A stretch of DNA of 64,000 bases from Candidatus Zhuqueibacterota bacterium (lineage in GTDB: Bacteria > Zhuqueibacterota > Zhuqueibacteria > Residuimicrobiales > Oceaniaggregativiventaceae). The position numbers and the translations under genes were made by a program. The DNA is taken from the NCBI GenBank assembly GCA_014728085.1, contig WJMF01000103.1, positions 34,661 through 98,660 of the forward strand, in the 5' to 3' direction. The notes beneath the pieces were generated by a model. That model was not told the DNA's origin and did no database searches. It saw only the letters and a list, made by a program, of their open reading frames with translations. Positions 1 to 9,873 of the stretch are shown one piece after another (position 1 is the stretch's first letter; each line of letters opens with the position of its first letter).

Positions 1-1
1 C

Positions 2-1063
2 GGCAGATTTTTAAAATATGCATTTGGTAAATTTTATAACATTGATCTGCTCTCCTTTTTTAATCGCCTCGGAATTCATTTTGTGCTGGAACGAGGCGGT
101 CGCTATTTTCCCGAGCATAAAGATGCCGGAAAAGTAGCCGCTGCCCTGCTGAACGAAATCAATCGGGAAAATATAGAGCTCATCACCGGGACGGCGGTAA
201 CGGATATCAGATATATTACGGGCAAAGGATTTCAGGTGAGCTTGTCCGGAAAGGGTATAACAGACAATGGACAATCAAACCTTAATGTCCTGCAGGCGGA
301 TAAAGTGCTTTTAGGCACCGGGGGCAAATCCTATCCCGGGACCGGTTCCAACGGCAGCGGTTTCCGGCTGGCAGCAAAACTGGGACACACGATCACGCCG
401 CTCTACCCTTCTCTGGTGCCTTTATCCAGCGAGACCAAAATTGAGCAGGAGCTGGACGGTCTTGTTCTGAAAAACGTCGCTGTAAGCGCCTGGTGTAACG
501 ATGAAAAAATCGGGGAAGATTTTGGAGAAATGGCATTTTGCCAACGGGGAATTGAAGGACCTGTTGTTCTTGCGCAAAGCGGAAAGATCGTTCGGCAGCT
601 TGAACGCCAACTACCGGTCTATATTTCCATCGATCTGAAACCGGCGCTTGACCACCATAAACTGGAAGCGCGGCTGCTAAGAGAACTTAACCGACATGAC
701 AAACAAAACCTAAAAACATTGCTGAAACGACTGTTACCAAAAAAGATGATTCCCGTTTTTCTCAGGAGATTGAATATTGCGGCAGAAAAACCATTGAACC
801 GCATAACATCAAAGGAGAGAAAGTCTTTGCGGCTACTGTTAAAACATTTCAGCATCCGCATTACAGGACATTCCTCATTTAAAAATGCTCTGGTCACCAG
901 CGGCGGAGTTTGTCTGGATGAAATAAATCCGCGCACCATGGAATCGAGACGGGTAAAAAATCTTTTTTTTGCCGGCGAAATCCTCGACCTCGATGCAGAT
1001 ACCGGCGGATTCAATCTGCAAGCCGCCTTTTCAACCGGATGGCTGGCGGGGCGCTCTTTGTAG
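2..1063 (+). CDS. NAD(P)/FAD-dependent oxidoreductase, HI0933/BaiN (YhiN) family, 5' truncated by window start
   Basis: Frame is open from base 2; motifs GTGGKSYPGTGSNGSGFRLA and C-terminal FAGEILDLDADTGGFNLQAAFSTGWLAG are typical of the HI0933 family. Confidence 0.9.
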   Translation, partial: GRFLKYAFGKFYNIDLLSFFNRLGIHFVLERGGRYFPEHKDAGKVAAALLNEINRENIELITGTAVTDIRYITGKGFQVSLSGKGITDNGQSNLNVLQADKVLLGTGGKSYPGTGSNGSGFRLAAKLGHTITPLYPSLVPLSSETKIEQELDGLVLKNVAVSAWCNDEKIGEDFGEMAFCQRGIEGPVVLAQSGKIVRQLERQLPVYISIDLKPALDHHKLEARLLRELNRHDKQNLKTLLKRLLPKKMIPVFLRRLNIAAEKPLNRITSKERKSLRLLLKHFSIRITGHSSFKNALVTSGGVCLDEINPRTMESRRVKNLFFAGEILDLDADTGGFNLQAAFSTGWLAGRSL

Positions 1064-1091
1064 TGACCGTACAATAATTCAACACACAGAA

Positions 1092-1913
1092 TCACCCCTG
1101 TTGCAGCACCGCTGCTAACGGCACATAATAACCTTTTAATTTAATTATAATGGAAATCACTTCAAAGAAATCTTCAATAGACTTTTCTACAGAACTGTCC
1201 CAGATCCAGGTTTTTAATCTATAAGCAATGGTTTTAGACGCTGATAGTTTAACCACCACATCGCCGAATCCCTGAAGTTCTCTGACGCCATATTCATTAT
1301 AGTCGGATCCATCAACCAGACTCTTGTCAACCGCACCGCCATCCAGTATTGCAACAAAAGTCTCTTTATTTGCATGATCATAAAAATCCGTAATTTCCCA
1401 CCCATTTGCCGGCTCGATATCAGCAAAAAAGAGAAAAGAAGCCGGATTATTCCAGTTGTGAGCTGGATCCGTTGCCGAAGGTGGCGGCGGGGTAACGTTG
1501 ATATCGATGATATATTCGATCAGAACATGGGTCGCTGCGTCGGGAATGGTGATGCCGGCTGCGGATTGGATATCCAAAGCAGCATTCGCCGTATCCGCCG
1601 AAATACCATACTCCCAACTATCCACCAATATCTTGTTGTCAACCGGAATAAAAAGCAACCCCTGTTGGGATAAAGATAGATCGCTTTTTATCAGTGTTCC
1701 ATGTTTATCGACGCCCACAAGACTCGACGCATTATCTAACGTGTTTTTTAACGCTCCGACCTTTAAACTGTCCGCCACGTTGGCTTTTCCATTACTGTCG
1801 ACCTGGAAAAGCCTTGTACCAGAACTGTTTTTAACAATTAATTGAGCCTGACTCGTTCCAATCAATGCTACGGCAACAAACGAAATAAAGGTTAAAAATT
1901 TCCAACGTTGCAT
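1092..1913 (-). CDS. Hypothetical secreted protein, signal peptide
   Basis: 273 aa ORF, N-terminal signal peptide (KFLTFISFVAVALIGTSQAQ), then LIVKNSSGTRLFQVDSNGKANV reminiscent of fibre/shaft-type proteins. Confidence 0.7.
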   Translation of the reverse strand: MQRWKFLTFISFVAVALIGTSQAQLIVKNSSGTRLFQVDSNGKANVADSLKVGALKNTLDNASSLVGVDKHGTLIKSDLSLSQQGLLFIPVDNKILVDSWEYGISADTANAALDIQSAAGITIPDAATHVLIEYIIDINVTPPPPSATDPAHNWNNPASFLFFADIEPANGWEITDFYDHANKETFVAILDGGAVDKSLVDGSDYNEYGVRELQGFGDVVVKLSASKTIAYRLKTWIWDSSVEKSIEDFFEVISIIIKLKGYYVPLAAVLQQG

Positions 1914-2183
1914 AATTTACTCCCTTCTATCCTCTGCATTTACGATATACATTTGTCCGAGTGGCATAGTTTTATAAAAAGTCATAAAATTGTTACAGAA
2001 ATGATTTGGTTCAAGTTACTAATCATCTGATTTTCAAACACTTAAATTGTTGCAATGTCCACGATACTCAAAAATACAATAATTATGCCAAATTTATTGC
2101 CAATTGTCGGTTAAAAGTAGAAAACGGGCACCAGAGATACAAAATCAGTATCCACACGGTAAAAAAGAGAATAATTCGCATTG

Positions 2184-3470
2184 TTAACGCGAGTATGCCT
2201 GAATGATACCCCCGGTTAATTTAAGCAAAGCGTGATCTGCCTCGATCAGGCTATAGACCGCATTCAGGTGCGACACTGCGGCGTTGAGATAGATCATCTG
2301 GACATCGCGAAAATTGAACGAATTTATGGCCCCATTGCGAAATTTTTCCTGAGAAATTTCCAGATTAAGATCAGCGGCTTGCAGCGATTCGACAGCCACC
2401 TCCAAAAGTTCCGTTCTAACCCGGTAATTTTCGATCAGGGTATAGAGACGATTGGTGAGACTGTGTTTCATACTTTCCAGGCTCACCTCACCTGCCTGCC
2501 GGTTCAGCTGAGCGATTTCTATAGCCCGCTTGCGGTTACCTCCGTTAAAAAGCGACCAGCTAAGGGTCAGAGTGGCATAAGCGTTGTTCTGATCATAGGT
2601 CGTCGGATCGCTGCCGGTATAGGCAACGCTGTTCCGGCTTTTCTCGTAACCGGCACCCAGCGATAATCCGGGCCACCATTCGCTTTTCTGCAAAGCAACC
2701 TGCTTTTCCAGCAGTGATTGATTGATGTATTGATTCTTCAATGTACGATTATCGAACAGCATTTTCTGCAAGAGCGCATCAATATCATAATCATGACCTT
2801 CGATTTCAAATGCTTCTGTAAATTCATACTTGATATCTTTCCGGATGCCCATCAGAAAATTCAGGTCCCGCATAGAGTTTCGATAAACGGTTCTTTGCTG
2901 CAGATATCGTCCCTTATCCTCGAGATAGGCATTTTGCGCCTGCAACAGCTCGTAGCGGGTTTGTGCCCCCAGGCGATGACGTTCCTCTTCATATTGATTG
3001 CGATCCCGGGACAACGACATGACCTCTTCCAGAACTTTTACCTTTTCGGCCTGCAGCAGACTGTTATAATAGGCGAGGATCACGGCTTCAAGCGTATTCT
3101 CGATTACAATGGCTGTGTTGCCCTCTGATAACCGTTCCAGCTCCTCAAATCTTGACTTGCGGATATAAATGGCAAAACCATCAAACAGAATCCAGTTCAA
3201 AGTCAGGGTTCCGTTCAATGTGCGCAACTCTGAATCGCTTCGATTTTCCTCGCTCCAGCGCTCGAGGGCGGATAGATTAACAGCCAGAGAGGGTAAACGA
3301 CCGGCATTGCCCCAGGAATTATTGAGCTCTGCAATTTTTTCATCCGATTTGGTGATGTGTATATCATAATTATTTTTCAGCGCCTTGCTGATAGCTTGCG
3401 AGAGACTCAGCTCTTCAGCTGTGAGCAGGCAGCTCATGGAAAACAGTAGAACGAAAATGCGATATATCAT
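2184..3470 (-). CDS. TolC family outer membrane efflux protein
   Basis: Signal peptide, LSLSQAISKALKNNYDI and repeated coiled-coil OEP pattern; last gene of an RND operon. Confidence 0.92.
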   Translation of the reverse strand: MIYRIFVLLFSMSCLLTAEELSLSQAISKALKNNYDIHITKSDEKIAELNNSWGNAGRLPSLAVNLSALERWSEENRSDSELRTLNGTLTLNWILFDGFAIYIRKSRFEELERLSEGNTAIVIENTLEAVILAYYNSLLQAEKVKVLEEVMSLSRDRNQYEEERHRLGAQTRYELLQAQNAYLEDKGRYLQQRTVYRNSMRDLNFLMGIRKDIKYEFTEAFEIEGHDYDIDALLQKMLFDNRTLKNQYINQSLLEKQVALQKSEWWPGLSLGAGYEKSRNSVAYTGSDPTTYDQNNAYATLTLSWSLFNGGNRKRAIEIAQLNRQAGEVSLESMKHSLTNRLYTLIENYRVRTELLEVAVESLQAADLNLEISQEKFRNGAINSFNFRDVQMIYLNAAVSHLNAVYSLIEADHALLKLTGGIIQAYSR

Positions 3471-3496
3471 TTTGCTGATCCCAAATTCTTCTTGAG

Positions 3497-6400
3497 TTAT
3501 GATTCAATATGCCGTTTGCTGTACTCGACGGCAATTTCCATATCTTCCGCTTTCGGGCGCTTACCGGTCCAGGCCCAGTAAAAGAAGGAACGGATATCGT
3601 TAAGGACATGGATCAGGACGGGGAAAAAAATCAGGATAAAAATAGTACCGATAGCAACGCCGTATGCGAGAGAAATCGCCATGGGGATGAGAAATTGCGC
3701 CTGATGGCTCTTTTCCAAAATCAGAGGATAGAGGCCGATGGTGGTGGTGATGGTGGTAAGGATGATCGGCCGTAAACGGGCCTTACCGGTTTCCAGGATC
3801 GCCCGTTTAACTCGCATTCCGGTGGCGACGAGAGAATTGTACTTGGACAGAAAGATGACAGCATCATTGACGATCACCCCGGAAAGCGCAATCATCCCCA
3901 GAATGCTCAGCAGCGAAACCGGCTTTCCGTGCAGCCAATGACCCCAAAAGGCACCCAACAGGGATAACGGTATCATCATCAGAATGATAAGCGCCTGTTC
4001 CAGAGATTTAAAGTGTATCATCAACAAAAGAATGATCAGAGCGAAGGCGATCAGAAAATAGGTTTGCAGTCGTTCGACAGCGATGCGGCTCTCCCGTTGT
4101 TGTCCCTGATATTGAACACTGATACCGCTGTATTTGCTTTTGATTTTCGGAATAATTTGATTATCGATTTGCTGTAGAATATCGGGAACCGACGCATAGG
4201 GATCAACGAGATCCGCTTCGATACGGATTTCCCGTTGCCCGTTATAGTGCTGAATGCTGACCGGGCCGCGCTCGATTTCATAGTCGGCAAGCTCGACAAG
4301 CGGATACTCACCCTGCGGAGTTTGAATTTTCATGCGCTCGAGTTGTCCGAGATTCAAACGATCCTGGCGGGGAAACCGGACCCATATACGCAATTCGTTT
4401 CTGCCCTGCTGCAACCGTTGTGCCTGTCCCCCGAAAAATGCCTGCCGCACCTGGTTGGCAATATCATTTTCATCCAGGCCGACAAAGTAGGCCTGAGGTT
4501 TCAGCTTCAGCCGTACTTCCTGTTTACCCTGGGCGTTATTGTCAACGATATCCTTTAAAATGGGCAGGTCTCCGAGTTCATGCATCAGTAAATTTTTCGC
4601 CGCATCGAGTTCCTGCAGATTGCGGCTCAACAGGCTGATGGCAACCGGAGATCCCCAGCGGCTGCGGCCACCAAGGGTATATTTTTCCGCTTCAGGGACA
4701 GGCCCGATTTTTTTGCGCACCTTTTCTGCAATTTCCATTCCGGTAATATCGATATAGGTTAAATCCTTGGGCCAGACGGTAAGCCTGCCGGCATGAGCGC
4801 CCCGCTCTCTGCCGGAAAAGGCACTGCCGACGCGCAGACGGGTATGGTCAATGAAGGGAATGGTATCGTTCATACTCTGCATGAGATCTTCATTCACTTC
4901 CCAGATCGCATTTTCAAACCGGTGCAGATAATCATAGGTTTGCTTTTCGCCTGAACCGGGAATAAAAGCAATATTAATTTCAAAACTGTCAAAATCAACC
5001 ACCGGAAAGTAGGTGTTTTTGATAAATCCGCCCAAGAACAAGCCGGTTGTAATCATGAGCAGAACCACAGGCACACCGACCATAATCCATCGCCAGGTAA
5101 TGATCCACTTGAGCGCCCGTCCATAAACATGTTCCCGCAGCCAGAGAAAAAATTTCTCCGTATACTTTCGCATGCTAAAGCCGTTTCCATTTTCCGTGTT
5201 TCGCCTTTGCAGTACACGCGGATTACCGAGATGAGCCGGTAAAATAAAAAAAGCTTCCACCAGGGAGAGCAACAATGAGACAATGACGATAAAAGCCATC
5301 TCCCATTGGGTTTCAAACTGGGTGCCCTGCATGAACAACAGCGGGGAAAAGGCGACGACCGTTGTCAATATCGACGTCAGCACCGCGGGGGCGACTTCCA
5401 TGGTACCATCTACCGCTGCAAGGCGGGGGTTCTTTCCGTTTTCAAAATGAGAAAAAATATTTTCACCGATAACGATTCCATCGTCCACCAGGATACCGAT
5501 GACGAGAATCATTCCGAATAACGAAATCATGTTGATGGTGATACCGTATAAATTGGCCAAAACAAACATGGCCAAAAAGGAAGCGGGAATACCCCAGGCC
5601 ACCCAAAGGGAGACGCGAAAATTGAGAAACAGAGTAAGGGAAAAAATCACCAGTATAAAGCCGATCATACCGTTGTTGAGCAACACTCTCAGGCGGCTCT
5701 GCAGGATCTCCAAAAAGCTGAAAATCATGCGCAATTCAACGCCTGGGTTTTCAGTGTTGAATTTTTTCACATATTCGTTTACATATTCAGTGATCTCTTC
5801 GAGATCTTCTTCCGGAAGTTTTTGTACAAATAGAGATACGGATTTTTCACCGTTGCCAAAAGTGGGATAAAAATTTTCAGGTGTTTGTTTTTTAACCACC
5901 GCCACATCGCGCAGCCTTAAAAAGCCACCGCTTTCGGTGCCGCGAATAATAATATTGCTGATATCATCAGGCTGTGCGCTTCTGGAGCGAAAGCGAATGA
6001 GAATCTCCTGATTTTCCGATTTGATCTGCCCGGCCGAAACATCCCGGTTGTTGTTGAGAATAGCCCGGCTAATCTGGCTGATCGACAGGTTATACCGCAA
6101 TAAATCGGATTCGCGGATTTCAACCGAAATCTCCGGGGATGGAGCACCCCATGAACCCACCTGGCTGATCACACCGGAATTGAGCAAATCGTCTTCTATT
6201 TGATAAGCATAATCTTGCAATGTGAAAATATCTTCTGTACCGGACAGATTGAGAAAAAGCGCTGCCGACGTATTGCGCTCTTTATAGACAACAGGGCGTT
6301 CCGCCGCGCTGGGAAAGCCGGAAATGCCATCAACCGCATTTTTCACCTCCATCAGCACTTCATCAATATCATACTCTCCCGTGGTTTCGATAACCACACG

Positions 6401-6673
6401 GGAACTGTTTTCAGAAGAAACAGAAGAAATTTCTTTGATACCAACGATGCTGCGCAAAGCCGCTTCAATGCGAACCGTAATCCCCTCTTCCATTTCAACC
6501 GGTGAAGCGCCGGGATAATAAACAGAAATGGTTATCATTCTCGATGTGGTTTCCGGGAAAAAAGAAAGCTTGAGACTTAATAATGATACCAGGCCGGCAA
6601 TGACAATAAAAGCAATCAAAATGTTGGCATAAAACGGAAATTTAACAAATGTAGAAACTATTCTTCGAAACAT
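3497..6673 (-). CDS. Efflux RND transporter permease subunit (AcrB/AcrD/AcrF family)
   Basis: 1058 aa; VYYPGASPVEMEEGI, GILVDDGIVIGENIF, two repeated TM halves. Confidence 0.96.
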   Translation of the reverse strand: MFRRIVSTFVKFPFYANILIAFIVIAGLVSLLSLKLSFFPETTSRMITISVYYPGASPVEMEEGITVRIEAALRSIVGIKEISSVSSENSSRVVIETTGEYDIDEVLMEVKNAVDGISGFPSAAERPVVYKERNTSAALFLNLSGTEDIFTLQDYAYQIEDDLLNSGVISQVGSWGAPSPEISVEIRESDLLRYNLSISQISRAILNNNRDVSAGQIKSENQEILIRFRSRSAQPDDISNIIIRGTESGGFLRLRDVAVVKKQTPENFYPTFGNGEKSVSLFVQKLPEEDLEEITEYVNEYVKKFNTENPGVELRMIFSFLEILQSRLRVLLNNGMIGFILVIFSLTLFLNFRVSLWVAWGIPASFLAMFVLANLYGITINMISLFGMILVIGILVDDGIVIGENIFSHFENGKNPRLAAVDGTMEVAPAVLTSILTTVVAFSPLLFMQGTQFETQWEMAFIVIVSLLLSLVEAFFILPAHLGNPRVLQRRNTENGNGFSMRKYTEKFFLWLREHVYGRALKWIITWRWIMVGVPVVLLMITTGLFLGGFIKNTYFPVVDFDSFEINIAFIPGSGEKQTYDYLHRFENAIWEVNEDLMQSMNDTIPFIDHTRLRVGSAFSGRERGAHAGRLTVWPKDLTYIDITGMEIAEKVRKKIGPVPEAEKYTLGGRSRWGSPVAISLLSRNLQELDAAKNLLMHELGDLPILKDIVDNNAQGKQEVRLKLKPQAYFVGLDENDIANQVRQAFFGGQAQRLQQGRNELRIWVRFPRQDRLNLGQLERMKIQTPQGEYPLVELADYEIERGPVSIQHYNGQREIRIEADLVDPYASVPDILQQIDNQIIPKIKSKYSGISVQYQGQQRESRIAVERLQTYFLIAFALIILLLMIHFKSLEQALIILMMIPLSLLGAFWGHWLHGKPVSLLSILGMIALSGVIVNDAVIFLSKYNSLVATGMRVKRAILETGKARLRPIILTTITTTIGLYPLILEKSHQAQFLIPMAISLAYGVAIGTIFILIFFPVLIHVLNDIRSFFYWAWTGKRPKAEDMEIAVEYSKRHIES

Positions 6674-6756
6674 CGATATTCAACCTCTGCTTACTCAACA
6701 GCACCTATCAGGATATGAACCATTTTTCCTCAAGACCGAATACACCTGCACCCTGG

Positions 6757-7887
6757 CTAACTTTGACCAAGAATTTTGACCGGCGTATTTTCTGAAACGT
6801 TGATCAACGGCTGTACTACCACCAGAGCGCCGACTTTCAGCCCCCTGAAAATCAGGGTCTCTTCGTTGACTTTGACGAGTTCAATCTGACGTTTCTTCAG
6901 GGCCCCATCTTCAACAACAAACACTTCATTATAGTTAAACACAGCTTTTCTCGGAATCTCCATGGCGTCCTCTATAACACCGCCGTCAAATTCACAGGTC
7001 AAATATTCACCGGCAAAAAGTTGAGGCTGACGATCAAGCGGTACACAGACAAAAACAGGCCTTGCCTGGGTTGTCGGATCAACAAAATCCGAAATCCTGA
7101 CCACGGTTCCCTTCCAGATATGCTCTTTTTCAATAGAGGTCAGGTGCACTTGTCGTCCTTTGGTTATCCAGGAAGCATAACCGTTTTCAAGCGGCACTTC
7201 GACCTCCACCGTGTCGGTATGAATGATGGTTGCGATTCGCCCCCCCGTATTTGTATAGGCCCCGACCTGCAGCAGCACCGTTTTGTAGGATCCTTTAAAC
7301 GGCGCATAAATTGTGTGTCGATTCAGTTGTTTTTCCATTTTTTTGATGGAATAATAATCACTGAGAACAGTACGGCTGGAAAGAAAAATTTTAAGCTTCT
7401 CTCCACGGAAATCCGGCATATCCGGTATATCACGGTCCAGATTGATTTTATTAAAAAAGCGAAGAAAGGCATCATAGTGTTCAGGAAAATCAATTTTTAT
7501 ATCCGGCAACAAATTGGCCAGGCGATTTAAAAATTGACTTTTTTGAGATTTTAAAGAGAGCTCCATCTCGTCTTTGTAAATCGTCAGCAAAATATCCCCC
7601 CGTTGAAAAGGTTGCCCCTTTTTTAGAGGAATATCGCCGGACTCGATTTTACCGGAAGCTTCTGCAACGATTTCAATCTCGGCGCTCGATACCACCCGTC
7701 CTTTGCCGGTCACAGTAGAGGGAATATTTCCATAAAAAACAGAATCGACTTTAACATATCTCTCCGAAGCCGGCGCGGGTTGCTGCGCATATTCCTGCTT
7801 TTGCGATATCAAAAACTGCATCAGCAAATAACCGCCGCCCAACATGATAACCAGTACTCCGAGCACAATTATTTTTCTTTTTTCCAT
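6757..7887 (-). CDS. Efflux RND transporter periplasmic adaptor subunit
   Basis: N-terminal TM/signal, GKGRVVSSAEIEIVAEASGKIESGDIPLKKGQPFQRGDIL lipoyl-like domain; start chosen at MEKRKIIVLG. Confidence 0.9.
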   Translation of the reverse strand: MEKRKIIVLGVLVIMLGGGYLLMQFLISQKQEYAQQPAPASERYVKVDSVFYGNIPSTVTGKGRVVSSAEIEIVAEASGKIESGDIPLKKGQPFQRGDILLTIYKDEMELSLKSQKSQFLNRLANLLPDIKIDFPEHYDAFLRFFNKINLDRDIPDMPDFRGEKLKIFLSSRTVLSDYYSIKKMEKQLNRHTIYAPFKGSYKTVLLQVGAYTNTGGRIATIIHTDTVEVEVPLENGYASWITKGRQVHLTSIEKEHIWKGTVVRISDFVDPTTQARPVFVCVPLDRQPQLFAGEYLTCEFDGGVIEDAMEIPRKAVFNYNEVFVVEDGALKKRQIELVKVNEETLIFRGLKVGALVVVQPLINVSENTPVKILGQS

Positions 7888-8040
7888 TGTTCTATATCTC
7901 TGATTTATTTTCCCTGTCAAAAACTTCCAATCTATAATGAACGAAATATTGTGATAAATAACAACAAAAAATTCTACACCAAAGGCAATGGCGATCCTTT
8001 GTATTTGTGGTATTAAAAAATGCTTGATTATTTATTCTAT

Positions 8041-8068
8041 ATTTTCTATAATATACATTATAGAAAAT
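8041..8068. promoter_or_regulatory. Perfect 12-bp-arm palindrome upstream of the MerR gene (putative operator)
   Basis: ATTTTCTATAAT-ATAC-ATTATAGAAAAT; arms are exact reverse complements, 24 bp upstream of the MerR ATG (8093). Confidence 0.7.
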
Positions 8069-8092
8069 GATACCATCATATCAGGGTCAGAA

Positions 8093-8551
8093 ATGTCTTC
8101 TGTTATTAATCAAAAAATGCAAATCAGTATCAAACCGGTATATACAATTGGTATTGCCGCCGATCTGCTCGGGGTTTCGGTGCATTTGTTACGAGTCTAT
8201 GAGAAAGAGGGATTAATATTACCACATAGAACAGCGACCGGACGCCGGCTTTTTTCCGATCTGGAAATCGAAAAAGTCAATTGCATCAGGCGGTTGATCA
8301 ACAAAGAGGGAATGAATTATGAGGGTATAAAGCGTCTTTTTGCCCTGATGCCCTGCTGGAAAATAAGACAATGCAGTGAAGAGAAACGTTCTCAATGCAA
8401 GGCCCTGAAAAATTATGAAAAACCATGCTGGGCAACCACAGAAAAATGTTCGCATCCTCTTCCGTCCTGCAGAGATTGTATTGTGTACCGAACCACTGTT
8501 GATTGCGCTGATTTGAAAGCATTGATTTATGGGCATTCTCTTGATAAATAA
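8093..8551 (+). CDS. MerR family transcriptional regulator with cysteine-rich C-terminus
   Basis: YTIGIAADLLGVSVHLLRVYEKEGLILPHRTATGRRLFSDLEIEKV MerR HTH; nine Cys in the remaining ~85 residues. Confidence 0.88.
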   Translation: MSSVINQKMQISIKPVYTIGIAADLLGVSVHLLRVYEKEGLILPHRTATGRRLFSDLEIEKVNCIRRLINKEGMNYEGIKRLFALMPCWKIRQCSEEKRSQCKALKNYEKPCWATTEKCSHPLPSCRDCIVYRTTVDCADLKALIYGHSLDK

Positions 8552-8573
8552 ATGAGCAAATTGTTGCAATACA

Positions 8574-8595
8574 TCAATATGCTATTTCATATTGA
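8574..8595. promoter_or_regulatory. Perfect 8-bp-arm palindrome upstream of the SQR-like operon (putative operator)
   Basis: TCAATATG-CTATTT-CATATTGA; TTGCAA (8564-8569) and CATATT (8588-8593) spaced by 18 bp could be -35/-10. Confidence 0.5.
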
Positions 8596-8639
8596 CTCGA
8601 AAAAATTTTAAATGACTTGAAAAAAATACTGAGGTGAAA

Positions 8640-9872
8640 ATGAAAAAGCTGGTCATTCTTGGAGGCGGTACGGCGGGAACGATCATGGTCAACAAGCTGG
8701 CGACCGTACTTGACCCATCGGACTGGGATATTACCCTCGTGGATGAATATGAAACGCATTATTATCAACCGGGATATTTATTCATTCCTTTCGGCATCTA
8801 CACAAAAGAAGATGTCATGAAACCAAAACGGGATTATTTCCCCACCGGGATAAATGTGATCATGTCAACAATCGAGGGCGTACGCCCGAAAGAGAACAAA
8901 GTAGAATTGAGCAATGGAAAAGTACTTTCCTATGATTATCTGATCATTGCTACCGGCAGCAAGATTCATCCGGAAGAGACGGAAGGCATGAACGGTGATG
9001 GCTGGAGACAAAATATTTTTGATTTTTACACGGTAGAAGGGGCGTGTGCACTGGAAAAGTTTTTTAAAACCTGGGAAGGGGGTAAACTCGTTATTGATAT
9101 TGTTGAAATGCCGATCAAATGCCCGGTTGCCCCGCTTGAATTTGCTTTTCTGGCGGACTGGTGGTTTACCGAACAAGGCATTCGCAACAAAGTGGACATC
9201 GAGTTCGTCACGCCGCTACCCGGAGCATTTACAAAACCGATCGCATCAAAATTTTTAGGCAAATTTCTTGAAAAAAAGAATATCCATCTCACCGCTGAAT
9301 TCAATATCGGCTCGGTTAACAGCGATAAAAACAAAATCGTTTCCTGGGATGAAAAAGAAATCGACTATGATGTACTGGTCACGATACCGACGAATATGGG
9401 AGCTGAATTTATTGCCGATTCAGGTATGGGGGATGATATCAATTTTATTCCGACGAATCCGGGCACGCTGCAGTCCAAAGCTTATGAAAACATTTTCGTC
9501 ATCGGTGATGCCACAGATCTGCCGAGTTCAAAAGCAGGTTCCGTGGCCCATTTTGAGGCGGATATATTATTTGAAAATTTTATTCGGGCAACAGAAAACA
9601 GGCCCCTTAAAGCGGATTTTGATGGTCATGCAAATTGTTTTATCGAGTCAGGATTCGGCAAAGGCATATTGATCGATTTCAATTATGATGTCGAACCCTT
9701 GCCCGGAAAATTTCCCTTGCCGGGAATCGGGCCCTTTTCACTGCTTGAAGAGACGCGCATGAATCACTGGGGCAAAATGATCTTTCGCTGGGTTTACTGG
9801 AATTTGTTGCTCAAAGGAGCGGAATTGCCGATTGAGGCACAAATGAATCTAGCCGGTAAGAGGAGAAGTTGA
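8640..9872 (+). CDS. NAD(P)/FAD-dependent oxidoreductase, sulfide:quinone oxidoreductase-like
   Basis: KKLVILGGGTAGTIMVNKLA, YYQPGYLFIPFG, YDYLIIATGS, NIFVIGDATDLPSSKAGSVAHFEA; SD GAGG just upstream of ATG 8640. Confidence 0.9.
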   Translation: MKKLVILGGGTAGTIMVNKLATVLDPSDWDITLVDEYETHYYQPGYLFIPFGIYTKEDVMKPKRDYFPTGINVIMSTIEGVRPKENKVELSNGKVLSYDYLIIATGSKIHPEETEGMNGDGWRQNIFDFYTVEGACALEKFFKTWEGGKLVIDIVEMPIKCPVAPLEFAFLADWWFTEQGIRNKVDIEFVTPLPGAFTKPIASKFLGKFLEKKNIHLTAEFNIGSVNSDKNKIVSWDEKEIDYDVLVTIPTNMGAEFIADSGMGDDINFIPTNPGTLQSKAYENIFVIGDATDLPSSKAGSVAHFEADILFENFIRATENRPLKADFDGHANCFIESGFGKGILIDFNYDVEPLPGKFPLPGIGPFSLLEETRMNHWGKMIFRWVYWNLLLKGAELPIEAQMNLAGKRRS

Positions 9873-9873
9873 T

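Noticed and set aside
422-1095. Antisense ORFs (62 aa, 158 aa) inside the HI0933 gene
   Set aside because: Fully overlapped by a strong conserved CDS, with no domain signal; same reasoning for most other antisense ORFs in the track.
3820-3880. VND instead of the AcrB Lys940-Asn motif in the first RND permease
   Set aside because: SGVIVNDAVIFL is typical of a large RND subfamily; no anomaly.
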